Notes under the pieces: generated by a model
Told to the model about the DNA's origin: nothing
Seen by the model: only the letters and a program-made list of their open reading frames with translations
The model's database searches: none
In this document: positions 1-10,900 of the stretch, one piece after another
Position numbering within the stretch: the stretch's first letter is position 1
Layout: each line of letters opens with the position of its first letter
Made by a program: the position numbers and the translations under genes
Assembly (NCBI GenBank): GCA_013141385.1
Contig: JABFRB010000012.1
Coordinates: forward strand, 1-64,000
Origin: Bacteroidales bacterium
Lineage (GTDB): Bacteria > Bacteroidota > Bacteroidia > Bacteroidales > Tenuifilaceae
Reading direction: 5' to 3'
Length of the DNA: 64,000 nt

Positions 1-1
1 A

Positions 2-199
2 TACTTCGACAAGGCTGCTGCGGATCTATTCTCCACCGCTGTGTCTAGGGTACGTCAACCCATTGAGTCTTTCTTCAACTGGCTAGAGGAGAAGACTGGC
101 ATTCAAAGGGCGTCTAAAGTTCGATCGACAAACGGATTGCTTGTTCATGTGTTTGGTAGACTAGCCGTTGCATTTATGTACCTTTTTTTCAACCCTTAA
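2..199 (+). CDS. Transposase C-terminal fragment, IS982-like (partial at left edge)
   Basis: An open frame enters from the left edge and ends at TAA 197-199, giving about 65 residues. It carries the C-terminal pattern RQPIESFFNWLEEKTGIQ, then ASKVRS and HVFGRLA, which I recognise from the end of IS982-type DDE transposases. This is motif recall, not a search. The start and catalytic core lie outside the window, so it cannot be told whether the element is intact. It is the only plus-strand gene here and converges on the enoyl reductase gene with a 91-bp gap. It marks a mobile-element border next to the cluster. Another DDE family is possible. Confidence 0.6.
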   Translation, partial: YFDKAAADLFSTAVSRVRQPIESFFNWLEEKTGIQRASKVRSTNGLLVHVFGRLAVAFMYLFFNP

Positions 200-290
200 T
201 TCGCATTATTAAATAACTCTCATTCAAATACTGAATAAAATCTATCTTAATATTTGGTAAATCAACTTATTTTCAGCATCAATCTTTGCT

Positions 291-1667
291 TTAAAAGAGC
301 TGTAAAAACAGGTGATTTATTTGACTATCCAATAAAAAAGTCGCCTCCTGCATTATTTTCTCAGCAATTTGATCAACATGCCTCTTATTCCATGATTCAA
401 TTTCAGAACCCTTTACCCATTGGTTAAAAGCTCCAAGAGCAGGTCCAGTATGTACTTGAAAATCTACAATATTTTTTTCATCCCCATTCAAAGCTAAATT
501 TGTACTATAAGCAAAGTACCATTTAAACAGCAAAGCCATTTTATGCTTAGGGTTTACTGCGGCTTTCTCCAATGTAGATAATTGCCCTTCTTCTCGATAA
601 TATTTTTCAACCTCTTGCCATACTTGCGTGAAAGTTTTCTGAAAATATTTTGACTCTATCTGTTTTTTAATGTTTTCAGGTATGTCTTCCAAACAATTAT
701 AGTGTTCGTAAAGCGTAAATAATTTTCTAGCTCTTGCAGGGAAAAACACTCCCTTTTTTAACACCTGTACTTTTGCACCCAATTCGAACATATCTCCAGC
801 TGGTGCATAATCGGTATCCTGCACATTAATCCCTTGCAACAAGTTTTTTACACAATCACTGGTACCTGATTCAACCGTACATTGATTAATAGAACCCGTA
901 AGGATAAAATCAGCACCCATCATAAATGCTGCAACAGCAGCCTGAGGTGTACCTATACCACCAGCCAAACCAATATGTATCTTCTGGTTATACTCGAAAT
1001 CCTTCTCTACTTGTTGTCTTAAACTTTGGATGGCAGGAAGTAGGGCAAATGCAACACCCTGATCCGTATGCCCACCAGAATCTGCCTCTACACATAAATC
1101 ATAACTCATTGCTACATGAGTCGCCATCTCTGCTTGCTCCTGACTAATTTGCCCCTTATCCAAAAGTTTTTTTACAATATCCTCTCTTGGAGGGCTCATA
1201 AAAGTCAACGCAACTTCTGGACGAGATATTTTGGCAATAATTTTATGCTTACATTCAATACTCCCATCAGGGCTTTTATATAAACCCATGATACGATAAT
1301 ATACAAGGGCAGGTGTCATCTGCATAAATGCCGACGCCTCAACACAGGTAACACCTAGTTTAAGATAGAGTTCTACTGTCTCCATTTCTCTATCTGGATA
1401 ATTAATATCACAGAGTAAGTTCGCCCCATAAATTTGCTCTGGGTGAAGTTGTTGCTGAATAAATAGTATATCACTCTCAATTTTTTTTGAGTTCATTCCA
1501 CCTGTACCTAAAAACCCTAGGAGGTTTGCCTTACCCATGGCAACTACTATTTCTTTTGACGAAATGCCTCTATACATTGAGCCAGTGAGATAAGCATATT
1601 TAATGCCATATCGCTGGCGGAAATTATTTGCTCCCAGTTGTTGCGGATTAATAGTTATTTTACTCAC
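291..1667 (-). CDS. Stand-alone PfaD-type trans-acting enoyl reductase
   Basis: This 458-aa flavoprotein belongs to the PfaD/2-nitropropane-dioxygenase-like TIM-barrel family, which reduces ACP-bound enoyl intermediates in trans in trans-AT PKS pathways. Visible signs are MGKANLLGFLGTGGM near residue 44, SGGHTDQG in the middle, the flavin-phosphate segment GLAGGIGTPQAAVAAFMMGADF, and the C-terminal TGPALGAFNQWVKGS. Length and both ends look complete. The start is GTG at 1667; no ATG lies upstream before the in-frame stop at 1707-1709, and no Shine-Dalgarno is visible. In many trans-AT clusters this domain is fused to an acyltransferase; here no AT is fused or nearby. No PKS module here contains an ER domain, so this protein is the likely source of any saturated carbons. 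It lies 309 bp after PKS4, across a palindromic repeat, and may have its own promoter. Confidence 0.93.
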   Translation of the reverse strand: MSKITINPQQLGANNFRQRYGIKYAYLTGSMYRGISSKEIVVAMGKANLLGFLGTGGMNSKKIESDILFIQQQLHPEQIYGANLLCDINYPDREMETVELYLKLGVTCVEASAFMQMTPALVYYRIMGLYKSPDGSIECKHKIIAKISRPEVALTFMSPPREDIVKKLLDKGQISQEQAEMATHVAMSYDLCVEADSGGHTDQGVAFALLPAIQSLRQQVEKDFEYNQKIHIGLAGGIGTPQAAVAAFMMGADFILTGSINQCTVESGTSDCVKNLLQGINVQDTDYAPAGDMFELGAKVQVLKKGVFFPARARKLFTLYEHYNCLEDIPENIKKQIESKYFQKTFTQVWQEVEKYYREEGQLSTLEKAAVNPKHKMALLFKWYFAYSTNLALNGDEKNIVDFQVHTGPALGAFNQWVKGSEIESWNKRHVDQIAEKIMQEATFLLDSQINHLFLQLF

Positions 1668-1976
1668 GGCTGTTTCTGATAATTTTTTCTGTTGTTTTTC
1701 ATTTGTTTAAATATATTATGATTGTCCGCAATAATACCTAAATGAAGAATAAATAATCCAAATTGTCATTCCTGCGAATGCAGGAATCTATCTCTTTTAA
1801 AGGATTCTGGGACTTCGCCCGGAATGACATTAGGGTTCATTTTATGTTTTAGGTATAATAGAGGATATTCATAATATATTATTTCATTTTAGTTGCCAGT
1901 GCAAATACCATGTTATTCATAATCCGATGAACTAATATCTTATTGGTTTTGGTATATTTTGGCATACTTATTTGTA
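1668..1976. other. 309-bp intergenic gap between PKS4 and the enoyl reductase
   Basis: No open frame of note is visible on either strand. The gap is dominated by the palindromic element at 1730-1860. The flanks are very AT-rich. No clear promoter or T-tailed terminator could be assigned, so whether the reductase is co-transcribed with PKS4 is open. Confidence 0.6.
1730..1860. repeat. MITE-like palindromic repeat with nested hairpins
   Basis: The ends form imperfect terminal inverted repeats: AATAATACCTAAA at 1730-1742 against TTTAGGTATAATA at 1848-1860. Inside, GTCATTCC at 1765-1772 pairs with GGAATGAC at 1821-1828. Two further hairpins are nested: ATTCCTGC/GCAGGAAT (1768-1775 with 1780-1787) and ATTCTGGG/CCCGGAAT (1804-1811 with 1818-1825, one G-T pair). 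The GTCATTCC..GGAATGAC core resembles dispersed palindromic repeats found in many bacterial genomes. No coding capacity. It could be a non-autonomous mobile element or act as an mRNA structure between PKS4 and the reductase. Confidence 0.7.
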
Positions 1977-4900
1977 TTAACTTTTATTAAGTGCCCTTAC
2001 ATAAAAATTCTTTAACCTGACCAAAGTATCTCCTCCTTCATTAAGAAGTTGAATATTAAACTTCATAATATCTGCATGTACCTGTTTTTCAGAATCAGCA
2101 AATTCAACATAAGCATAACAGGTTTGAGGCATAGGGCGAATGATTTCCACTTCATCAATTGCAAAAGGCAGGTACGGCGTTGTCAGTTCTAATCCGCTAA
2201 CTAAACTAGCAACTGTTTGCAGAGCACCATCAATTATACTAGGGTGAAGAATGAACTGATCAAAATCAACCTTAGAATGATCTGATATTTTCAATTTAGA
2301 TAAAGCAAAAGAATTATTAATGTATAACTCCTGTATCGTTTGGAAGGTTGGACCATAATTAAAACCGACTTTTTTGAATAAATCGTAATAGTGATTACCG
2401 ACCTGCGGTTTTGGACACTGTTCTTTCAATTTTTGTATTGAAATGCTTTTTTCAATATCAGGAGAATGTTTTCCGTTATTTTGGAAATACAACTTTCCTT
2501 CCGAATGAACTATCTTTTCGTTATCATCATCAAGAGAGGTAATTTGATACTCAATATTACTTCCTATCTGTTTTAAAGAGGTTTGAAGTACTCTTGAACC
2601 AATTCTGAAACTTAAAGGTTGAATCCAGACAATATCTCTAATCTTATTAACCTTTTGCTCTCCAGCCATATTTCCCGAAATACAAGCAATTTCCAAAAAT
2701 CCTGAACCAGGGAATATTTTTTCCTCATTCACCTTATGATCAAGAGCATAAAATTCATTATCTGATAATAATGAACTAAAACTTACTTCTTTCATAGTGG
2801 AAGAATTATATGAAACCAAAGGATGTAACTGAGCATTTTTTTGATTAGTGGTTGTTGTTGTTTCAGAAACCAGAGCATTAGAAACCCAATACCGTTCTTT
2901 AGCAAAGGGATATGTAGGGATAGTAATCCGAATTGGTTTAGTTTGAGGATATAATTTTTCCCAATCGATTTCAGTCCCTGTAATCCACATTTCAGCAAGC
3001 CTAGTCAAGTCATTTGTTTCAACAATGGTTCTGAAAAGGTCTTCTTCATCTTTCTTTATAGATTTCTTTCCTCCCTTGCGTGGATCAAGTTTACCCTGAT
3101 AAATATTGGCAGATAGTTTCTGTTGTCGCCAATCTTTTAACTGGTCAATGAGTTCTGATCTGTTCGAAGTAATAATTGCTAATCTTTCCGGCATCGACTC
3201 CCGTCCAACTTGTAAGGTATAAGAAAGATTTGCAAGATTTACATTCTTTTCATTTCCTAAATAAGAGAGTAATCGGTTAGCATACTCTCGAAGGCGTTCT
3301 TCATTTTTAGCAGAAAGAATGACCAGAAATAGGCCTGCTTCTTGAAACTTTTCTGATACGTTTTCTTTTTTGTATTCCTCTAAAATAACACATGCATTCA
3401 CCCCTCCAGCTCCAAAAGAGTTGATGAGTGCTCGTCGGGGGTGATTACTAGACGATTGCCATGGAGTTAATTTATGCTGAAGATAGAATGGAGAATTATT
3501 AAAATCAATATTCGGATTTGCTACTTCCGAGTAAATGCTGGGAACTAATTGCTGATGCTTCATTTGTAAAAGTATTTTAGTCACTCCAGCAATTCCTGCT
3601 GCTGATTCTGAATGCCCAATATTGGCTTTAACAGAACCGACAGGGCAGAATTGTTTTTTCTTTGTTTGTTTTTGAAATGCATTGGTCAAAGCAGAAATTT
3701 CGAGGCTATCGCCCAGCTGTGTTCCTGTTCCATGCCCTTCAATATAACTAATAGACTCAGGGTTGATGTGAGCTTTACTCAGAGTATACTCAATTAAGTT
3801 TGCCTGAGAATTTGGGTTAGGTGCTGAATATCCATTCGACCTGCCACTATGGTCAAACGCACTTCCTGCTATAACTGCATATATATGATCCTGATCCGCA
3901 ATAGCTTTGCTGAGAGGTTTAAGAAATATCGATCCCACCCCTTCGCCAGGAACAAAACCATCATCACCGACACCATAACTGCGGCATTTCCCACCTACAG
4001 AAACCATTCGCCTTTTACACAAGGAGTGATATTTTGAGGGGTGTAAATATAAATTTACCCCCCCAGCAATAGCAACCTGACATTCTTGTCTTTTCAAACT
4101 TTCGCAGGCAAGATGTATAGCAACTAAAGAAGAAGAGCAAGCCGTATCAACGGGCATGCTTGGCCCTTGGAAATCAAAGAAATAAGAGACACGATTTGCA
4201 ATTGACCAGGGCAGTGCACTAGGAGAAACCATATTCCCCCGACTCCATTCTTCTGCCGCCAACAAATTATAAGAATTTGTAGTAACACCTACAAAAACAC
4301 CTACATCTGCACTTTTGGCTTTGGGGTGACGTTCTTTCAAACTATCCTTTGTGTATCCAGCATCTTCAATTGAAGCCCAAACCGATTCGAGGAAAAGCCG
4401 CTCCTGAGGATCCATAATCTTCGCCTCCTCTGCAGGAATATTGAAAAAAAGAGTATCAAACTTATCAACGTCATTTATGAAGCCGCCCCATTTACAATAA
4501 ATTTTCCCTTCAGCAGCCTTCTCCGGATCCTGATGATAAAATTCCTCATAATTCCATCGACTTGCAGGAACTAGGTCTATTAAATCCTTTCCTCGCTTAA
4601 GATTTTCCCAAAATTCATTTAAATCCTCTGAATGAGGGTAGTGTCCATGAACTCCAATAACTGCAATTGGTTCAGAATCTTCATATTTCTTCTGTATCTG
4701 GGCTATTTTTTGATTTTTTTCTGTATCGTCCTCTATTACAGTATGAATTTCTGATTCAATTGTTGAAATTTCCAAATTAAAATAGATATATAACGCTTGT
4801 CGAGATTCTTGAGCCAAATACTTTGCAAGTTCAGCTATTGTCTCATATTCATAGAACAAAGTTTTTGGTAAAGCACCTAAATCTTTCTCTATTTTAGCAT

Positions 4901-7900
4901 TCATTCGATTAATCATCATTGAATCAATACCGTAGAATTCAAATCGTTCCTGAGAATCAATCCGATCAATAGGAAGTTTAATTTCGTTACTGACTACATC
5001 TTTTAAATATGCTATAGTTTGTTCCAATAACGTATCAGCATTTACTGCTTCTACTTGAACGTGCTGGCTTTTAACAGATTTAATAGGCTTTTGTGTTATA
5101 TAAGCATCAACTTTTGAAGACACCCCATAAAGAACAATACCTTGTGATAAGTCGGATCGTAAAATTTCTTCCCAACATTGAATACCAATTTTCGTTGGTA
5201 ATGGGCAAATTCCAGTTTGTTTAGCAATAAGTTCTATTTCATTTTGAGAAAGAGTCATTCCTCCCTCTTCCCAATATGGCCAATTAATTGATACCGTTTT
5301 GCCGAAACGTTTTTGCTCTTTTCTTAGATTTTCTCTATTTTCTGCAAAAGAATCAATAAAATGATTCGCGTAAGCATAATCACATTGACCTAAATTACCT
5401 ATTACTCCAGCAATAGAAGAAAACAGGATAAATACATCCAATTTTTCCTCTTGTGTTGCTTTATCTAAATTAATAGTACCATAAACTTTAGATTCAAGCA
5501 CTTTCTCCATTTCTTCTTTTGTTTTCTTGAGAATAAAAGAATCTTTATTAATTCCTGCGCTATGAATCACGCCATTTATTTGGGAGAAATGAGTTTTTGC
5601 TGTACGAACAACTTCTTCAATATCTTCTAATTTCGAAGCATCTGCCTGAACGTAAATAATTTCTGTCTTGTAAGCTTTGAGTTGATTAAGTTTCGCTTCT
5701 TGGTCTGCTTTCAGCGCCGATCGTCCAAAAAGAACCAATTTACAATGAAGATTTTTTACTAGATATTCACTGAAAATGAAACCCAAACCGCCTAAACCAC
5801 CCGAGACAATATAGACACCATTTTGCTTCAATGGAAGTTCTGTAATTTTGTCTTTCTTAGAAGTAAACAATGCCAACTCTTTTACATGTCTAATATATTT
5901 CTCATTCTGAAATTTATAGCATATCTCATTTTTTGTCCAGTCTTTATCACTAAATTCATCTATGATAAGGTTAACTTTTTCTGATAAAGATTTTTTTGAA
6001 TCATTTAAATCATCTTGAATTTCAATAACTTTTGTGAGAAATTTCGGATTTTCTAAACTAAGGGTTTTATAAAAGCCTCCAAGAGCAGCATTTTGTGGTG
6101 CAGTTCTATTTATACCATTTGAAAAAACAGACAAAATCTGAAGGGGAGTCTGATATTGCTGCCTCATCAATGCTTTGCATAAATAAAAAATGGTATAAAG
6201 TCCATAATTAAGTTGTCGAGCAATCTCCTCTTCCGACTTCAAATTATCAGTTTCTGAACAATGATGAATAATTCTAAGAGGTAACTGATTTCTACCTTTT
6301 AGATTTTCTACTAATTGGTAAAAATGTTCTTCTTGCTCTGGGTTAATAGAATAAATGTTTTGCTCAATATTCTTATAATTATGTTCCAGTTTTACCAAAA
6401 TAAGTGATTTTTCATCTAATCCTCCCCCCAGCTGCTTTTTCAGTGTCAAGTATAATTCTTCTGCTGTATCCAATATTAAAATTGGTTCGTTAGCTAAAGA
6501 TTTTTCTTTCAAATTCGTCAATGTTGTTACTGACCATTGAGGGTAGTAGTTCATTTTACTTCTTTGTTCCACAACCTCTTTGGCCGTCTCAATATTGATT
6601 TTATTAATACTCTTTTGATTAGCAAGGTTATTTAATGATGGTGCATTAATCCAGTACCTTTCTTTGGCAAAGGGGTACGTAGGGAGTGATACTCTTCTTG
6701 GATAAGCATTTTGATAGAGAAGTGACCAATCAATGTCAACCCCAGAAATCCAAAGTTTAGCTAATTTCTCCAAATCTCCGTTATCAACAATAACTTTTAA
6801 GAAAGCCCGACCAGCTTCGCCTTCAATTAAATTTCCAGTATTAGATTGAGCATCCTTGATGTTTCCATCATAAACACCTTCCAATTCACTACTATTTCTT
6901 CCTTTTAGTCTGGAATCACTCCCCTTCCGTAGAACTAACCATTTATTTAGTTTATCCTCAAGTTCTTCTAAACTGCTAGTTACAATCACCAGACGTTCAT
7001 TCATTGGTGTTCGTCCTAATTGTGAGGTGTACACCATATCAGCTAGCGAAATATTCGAGTTATTCCTTATAAAATCCACAATTTTTTCAGCGTAGCGCAA
7101 CAGTCCTATTTGATTTTTAGCAGATAGGACAAAGACCCTGGGCATTACATTAATCGATCTGTCTTCCGCCTCTTTTATGTCTGTATATTCCTCTATTATA
7201 AGATGAGCATTAGATCCTCCCGCACCAAAAGAACTTACGCCAACCCGCCTTGGATATCCGGCAGGATGTTCCCATTTTACCAATTCTTTTTGAACATAAA
7301 ATGGCGATTCATTAAAATTGATATTTGGATTTAAAGGATCTGCATGCAAAGAAGGAACTAACTGCCCATGTTTTATTTGCAGCAATGCCTTTGTAACCGC
7401 TGCAATTCCTGCGGCCGATTCTAGGTGCCCAATATTTGATTTAACAGAACCGATTGAACAAAATTGTTTTTTTTGGGTGAATCCCTCAAACGCCTTTCTT
7501 AATCCGGTAATTTCAATAGGGTCTCCCAAAGACGTACCAGTTCCATGTGTCTCAATATAACTTAATGTTGTAGGATCAATTTTAGCTTTTTTAAGTGCTT
7601 CGAGAATTAAATCGCCCTGTGCATTTGGATTAGGGACACTATAGCCATTGGTCTTTCCGCCATGATTAATGACGCTGGATTTGATTACACCATATATATG
7701 ATCTCCATCCTGAATGGCTTTTTCAAGAGATTTAAGGAGAATAGCACCCACGCCTTCCCCTGCAACATAACCATCACCCCCTTCCCCAAAACTTCGGCAC
7801 TTACCATCACTGGCTGCAAAATTCCCTTGGCTTAAAAGGAGATATTTATGGGGATGTATTGAAACGTTAACCCCACCGGCAATGGCAGCATCTATATCTC

Positions 7901-10900
7901 CTTTACGGATTTCCTCACAAGCCAGATGGATTGCCGTAAGAGATGAAGAACACATGGTATCCAATGCTATACTGGGACCATTAAAGTTGAAAAAGTAAGA
8001 AACCCTATTGGCAATTGAAGCATAAGACGAACCAGGAACATTTGTATTTCCTGCTAACATAGCTTCAGCTCCATAAAGTTGATATTGGCCATACATGACA
8101 CCAACATAAACACCAACCCGGCCTACGGCCGAGATGCCCTCTTTACTATACCCAGCATCCTCAATGGTTTGCCATACAGTTTCAATAAACAGGCGCTCCT
8201 GAGGATCTGTTAATTCAGCTTCTTTAGGCGATATATTAAAAAATAACGGATCAAACTTATCAACATCACTAATAAATCCTCCCCATTTACTATAACTCTT
8301 CCCCGCCTGATTCCGTTCAGGATTAAAATACAATTTATTGTCCCATCGTTCTATTGGGATTTCTGTGATGCAATCCCTGCCATTCTTGAGATTTTCCCAA
8401 AACTCTTCCAAGTTTTCCGCCTGTGGATATTTTCCACCAATACCAACAATAGCAATTTCTACCTGAGTGTTATTAGGCTTACTAGTCAAGAAACGATTTC
8501 TTGTGCTGACAGTAGAAGCAATTGACCCTTTCGCAATTGTAACTTGATCTGGTTCTTTTGCTTTAAGCACCACTTGTTTGACTCCTATTTTCTCCTGAAC
8601 AATGTGAGGATACGTTTTAACAAAAAATCCAGCTAAACTTGCTATAGTTTGATATTCAAAAAACAATGTTTTAGAAAGCGAACCAAAAGTTTCTTCCAAC
8701 TTGTTGGTCAATTTCATCGCAAGTATGGAATCAATACCGTATTTTTCCAAAGGTGCCTTTGGCTCAATTTCATGAGCAGGGAGTTTCAATAATGTGGAAA
8801 ATTGTTTGCACAGGTAGTCCTTAGTTTTCTCCACAAGGATATTTGAATCCGTTTCAGGAACTGAAACCGAAGCAGTTTTCATAGTACCTGTAACTACTTG
8901 TGCAAGCACTGCTTTATTAGACTGATCTTCCAGTAGGATACTACGCATTTTCGTTACATAGCCTTCCATAACCATGGTTTGGCTATATTGCAATGATAAA
9001 CTTTGATAGAATGCCTGAATGCCCGTTGAAGTTTGCATGGGTAGAATCCCTGTCACCTGATGCAACATATCTTTACTGGTTGTATCGATATGCATTCCTC
9101 CCTCTTGCCATAAAGGCCAGTTGATGGACAACGTACGCCCATGCCTAAGTTTTTTATCTACTAACCTATTGCGATAGAATGAGAACTGATCCATGAAACC
9201 ATTGGCTGCTGCATAATCCGCTTGACCTAAATTACCCATAGCACCAGTTACAGAAGAGAATAAAACCAAGAAATCCAAGTTAATATCCTTGCTGGCTTCA
9301 TCCAGATTAAAAGTACCTGTAACTTTAGGTGCAAGTACATTACAGAACTCTAAAGATGTTTTTTTCAGGATAAAACTATCTAAGATCATTCCTGCACTGT
9401 GAATAATACCATTGAGATGCTTATTCTCTTCAATAATTGTAGAAAAGAGTTGCTTAACCTGATCTAGAATAGTAATATCCACCTGTTTATAAATAAGCCT
9501 ACCCATTCCAACTGGGAACTTGCTTAAAGTATTCTGTATTTCTACGGTCAATTCCGATCGTCCGGTTATAATAACAGTAGCGTTTGAGGTATGCTTAAAA
9601 ATTTCTTTGGTAAATAGAACGCCTAGTCCTCCTAATCCTCCAGTGATCAGATAAACACCTTGATCTTTAAATTTAAACTCAGATTTTTCTTGCTTAACTT
9701 CTATTTCCTTCCATTTTAAAACACTCCGAGTACCTTGCTCAAATTTTGTAAGCATATCCTGTGGTCTGGACTTTACCTCACGCAGTTGCCTTGCCAATAC
9801 TTCTGTCCCTATATTGGGCTCTGTAAGAATAATTTGACCTATTAACTGGGGATTCTCCATTGTTGCAGTTTTAAGCAATCCAGATAGCCCTGCAAAAAGT
9901 GCCTCTTCATTGTTGTTGGCAATGACGATTTGGGCAAGCACCATACCATGGGGTTTATCCTTGAACACTGTTTGGATTAACTCAAAACATGCTAAGGCAG
10001 TTTCGCCATAACGTCCTGCAATATTTTTTTGTGATGATTGCAGCTGTATGCTTTGACTTTTAGGAATTATTGCTTCAAGCTGGTTCGCCTTTACCTGCGG
10101 CATTCCACACAGAATAATATGCTGCTGAGCATATTCCAATGGGTTTTCAACTGACGTACCTGATTCCCACAGAGGGGTAGCAAGCAAAGTACCAACACCC
10201 TTATTTTGAACTTCAATAACATCTGTGGTAATCACCCTAGAAGAAAATCCCTGCATTTGCACACAAACATTTCCTTCCTGATCGCACAAATCAATATCCA
10301 ATTTAGTGACTAAATCCTCCGAGTTACTCCCCTGAGAGTAACGAACCCATGCAAACATCTCCTGCGTACTAGCCGATATTATGCGTATAGATTCTAAGGC
10401 AAAAGGTATAGATGGTTTAGCAGGAAGTTGGGTCAAATCTTTTATTAAACCAATAGCAGCCTGCAAAGCACTATCCATCAAACTCGGATGCATCAAGTAA
10501 TCGCTTTGACCTGCCTCAACAATAGTTGGCAAACTCAATTGCGCAAGGACTTGTTTCTCTCCTTGATAGATCACTTTAACCCCTTGATAAGCTGGACCAT
10601 AGTTAAGACCCATTGTGGAAAAGACTGGATATAGGCTAGTTCCCTCTAATCTACCCTTCCCCATCTGTCCTTTGAGTTGTTCTATATCAAGTTTATTAGG
10701 AATCGGTTGATGACTAAAACCTGCCTGCCCTTGACAATGAATGATCTCCTGTCCATTATTTTGACTACAAATCTCATAATCAACCTGATCACTATTTTTA
10801 ATAAGCAAGGCTATAGTTACTTGTTTGTTTTCTTTGACCACGAGTGGTTGAGCCCAAATAGTATTGCGTAGTTCCAGTATACCAAGTTCTTGCTGTGAAG

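Noticed and set aside
7318-7560. Plus-strand open frame of 80 codons
   Set aside because: It is antisense to a conserved KS region (KS10). Similar frames recur opposite other KS domains because the conserved codons create them, so it is not a gene.
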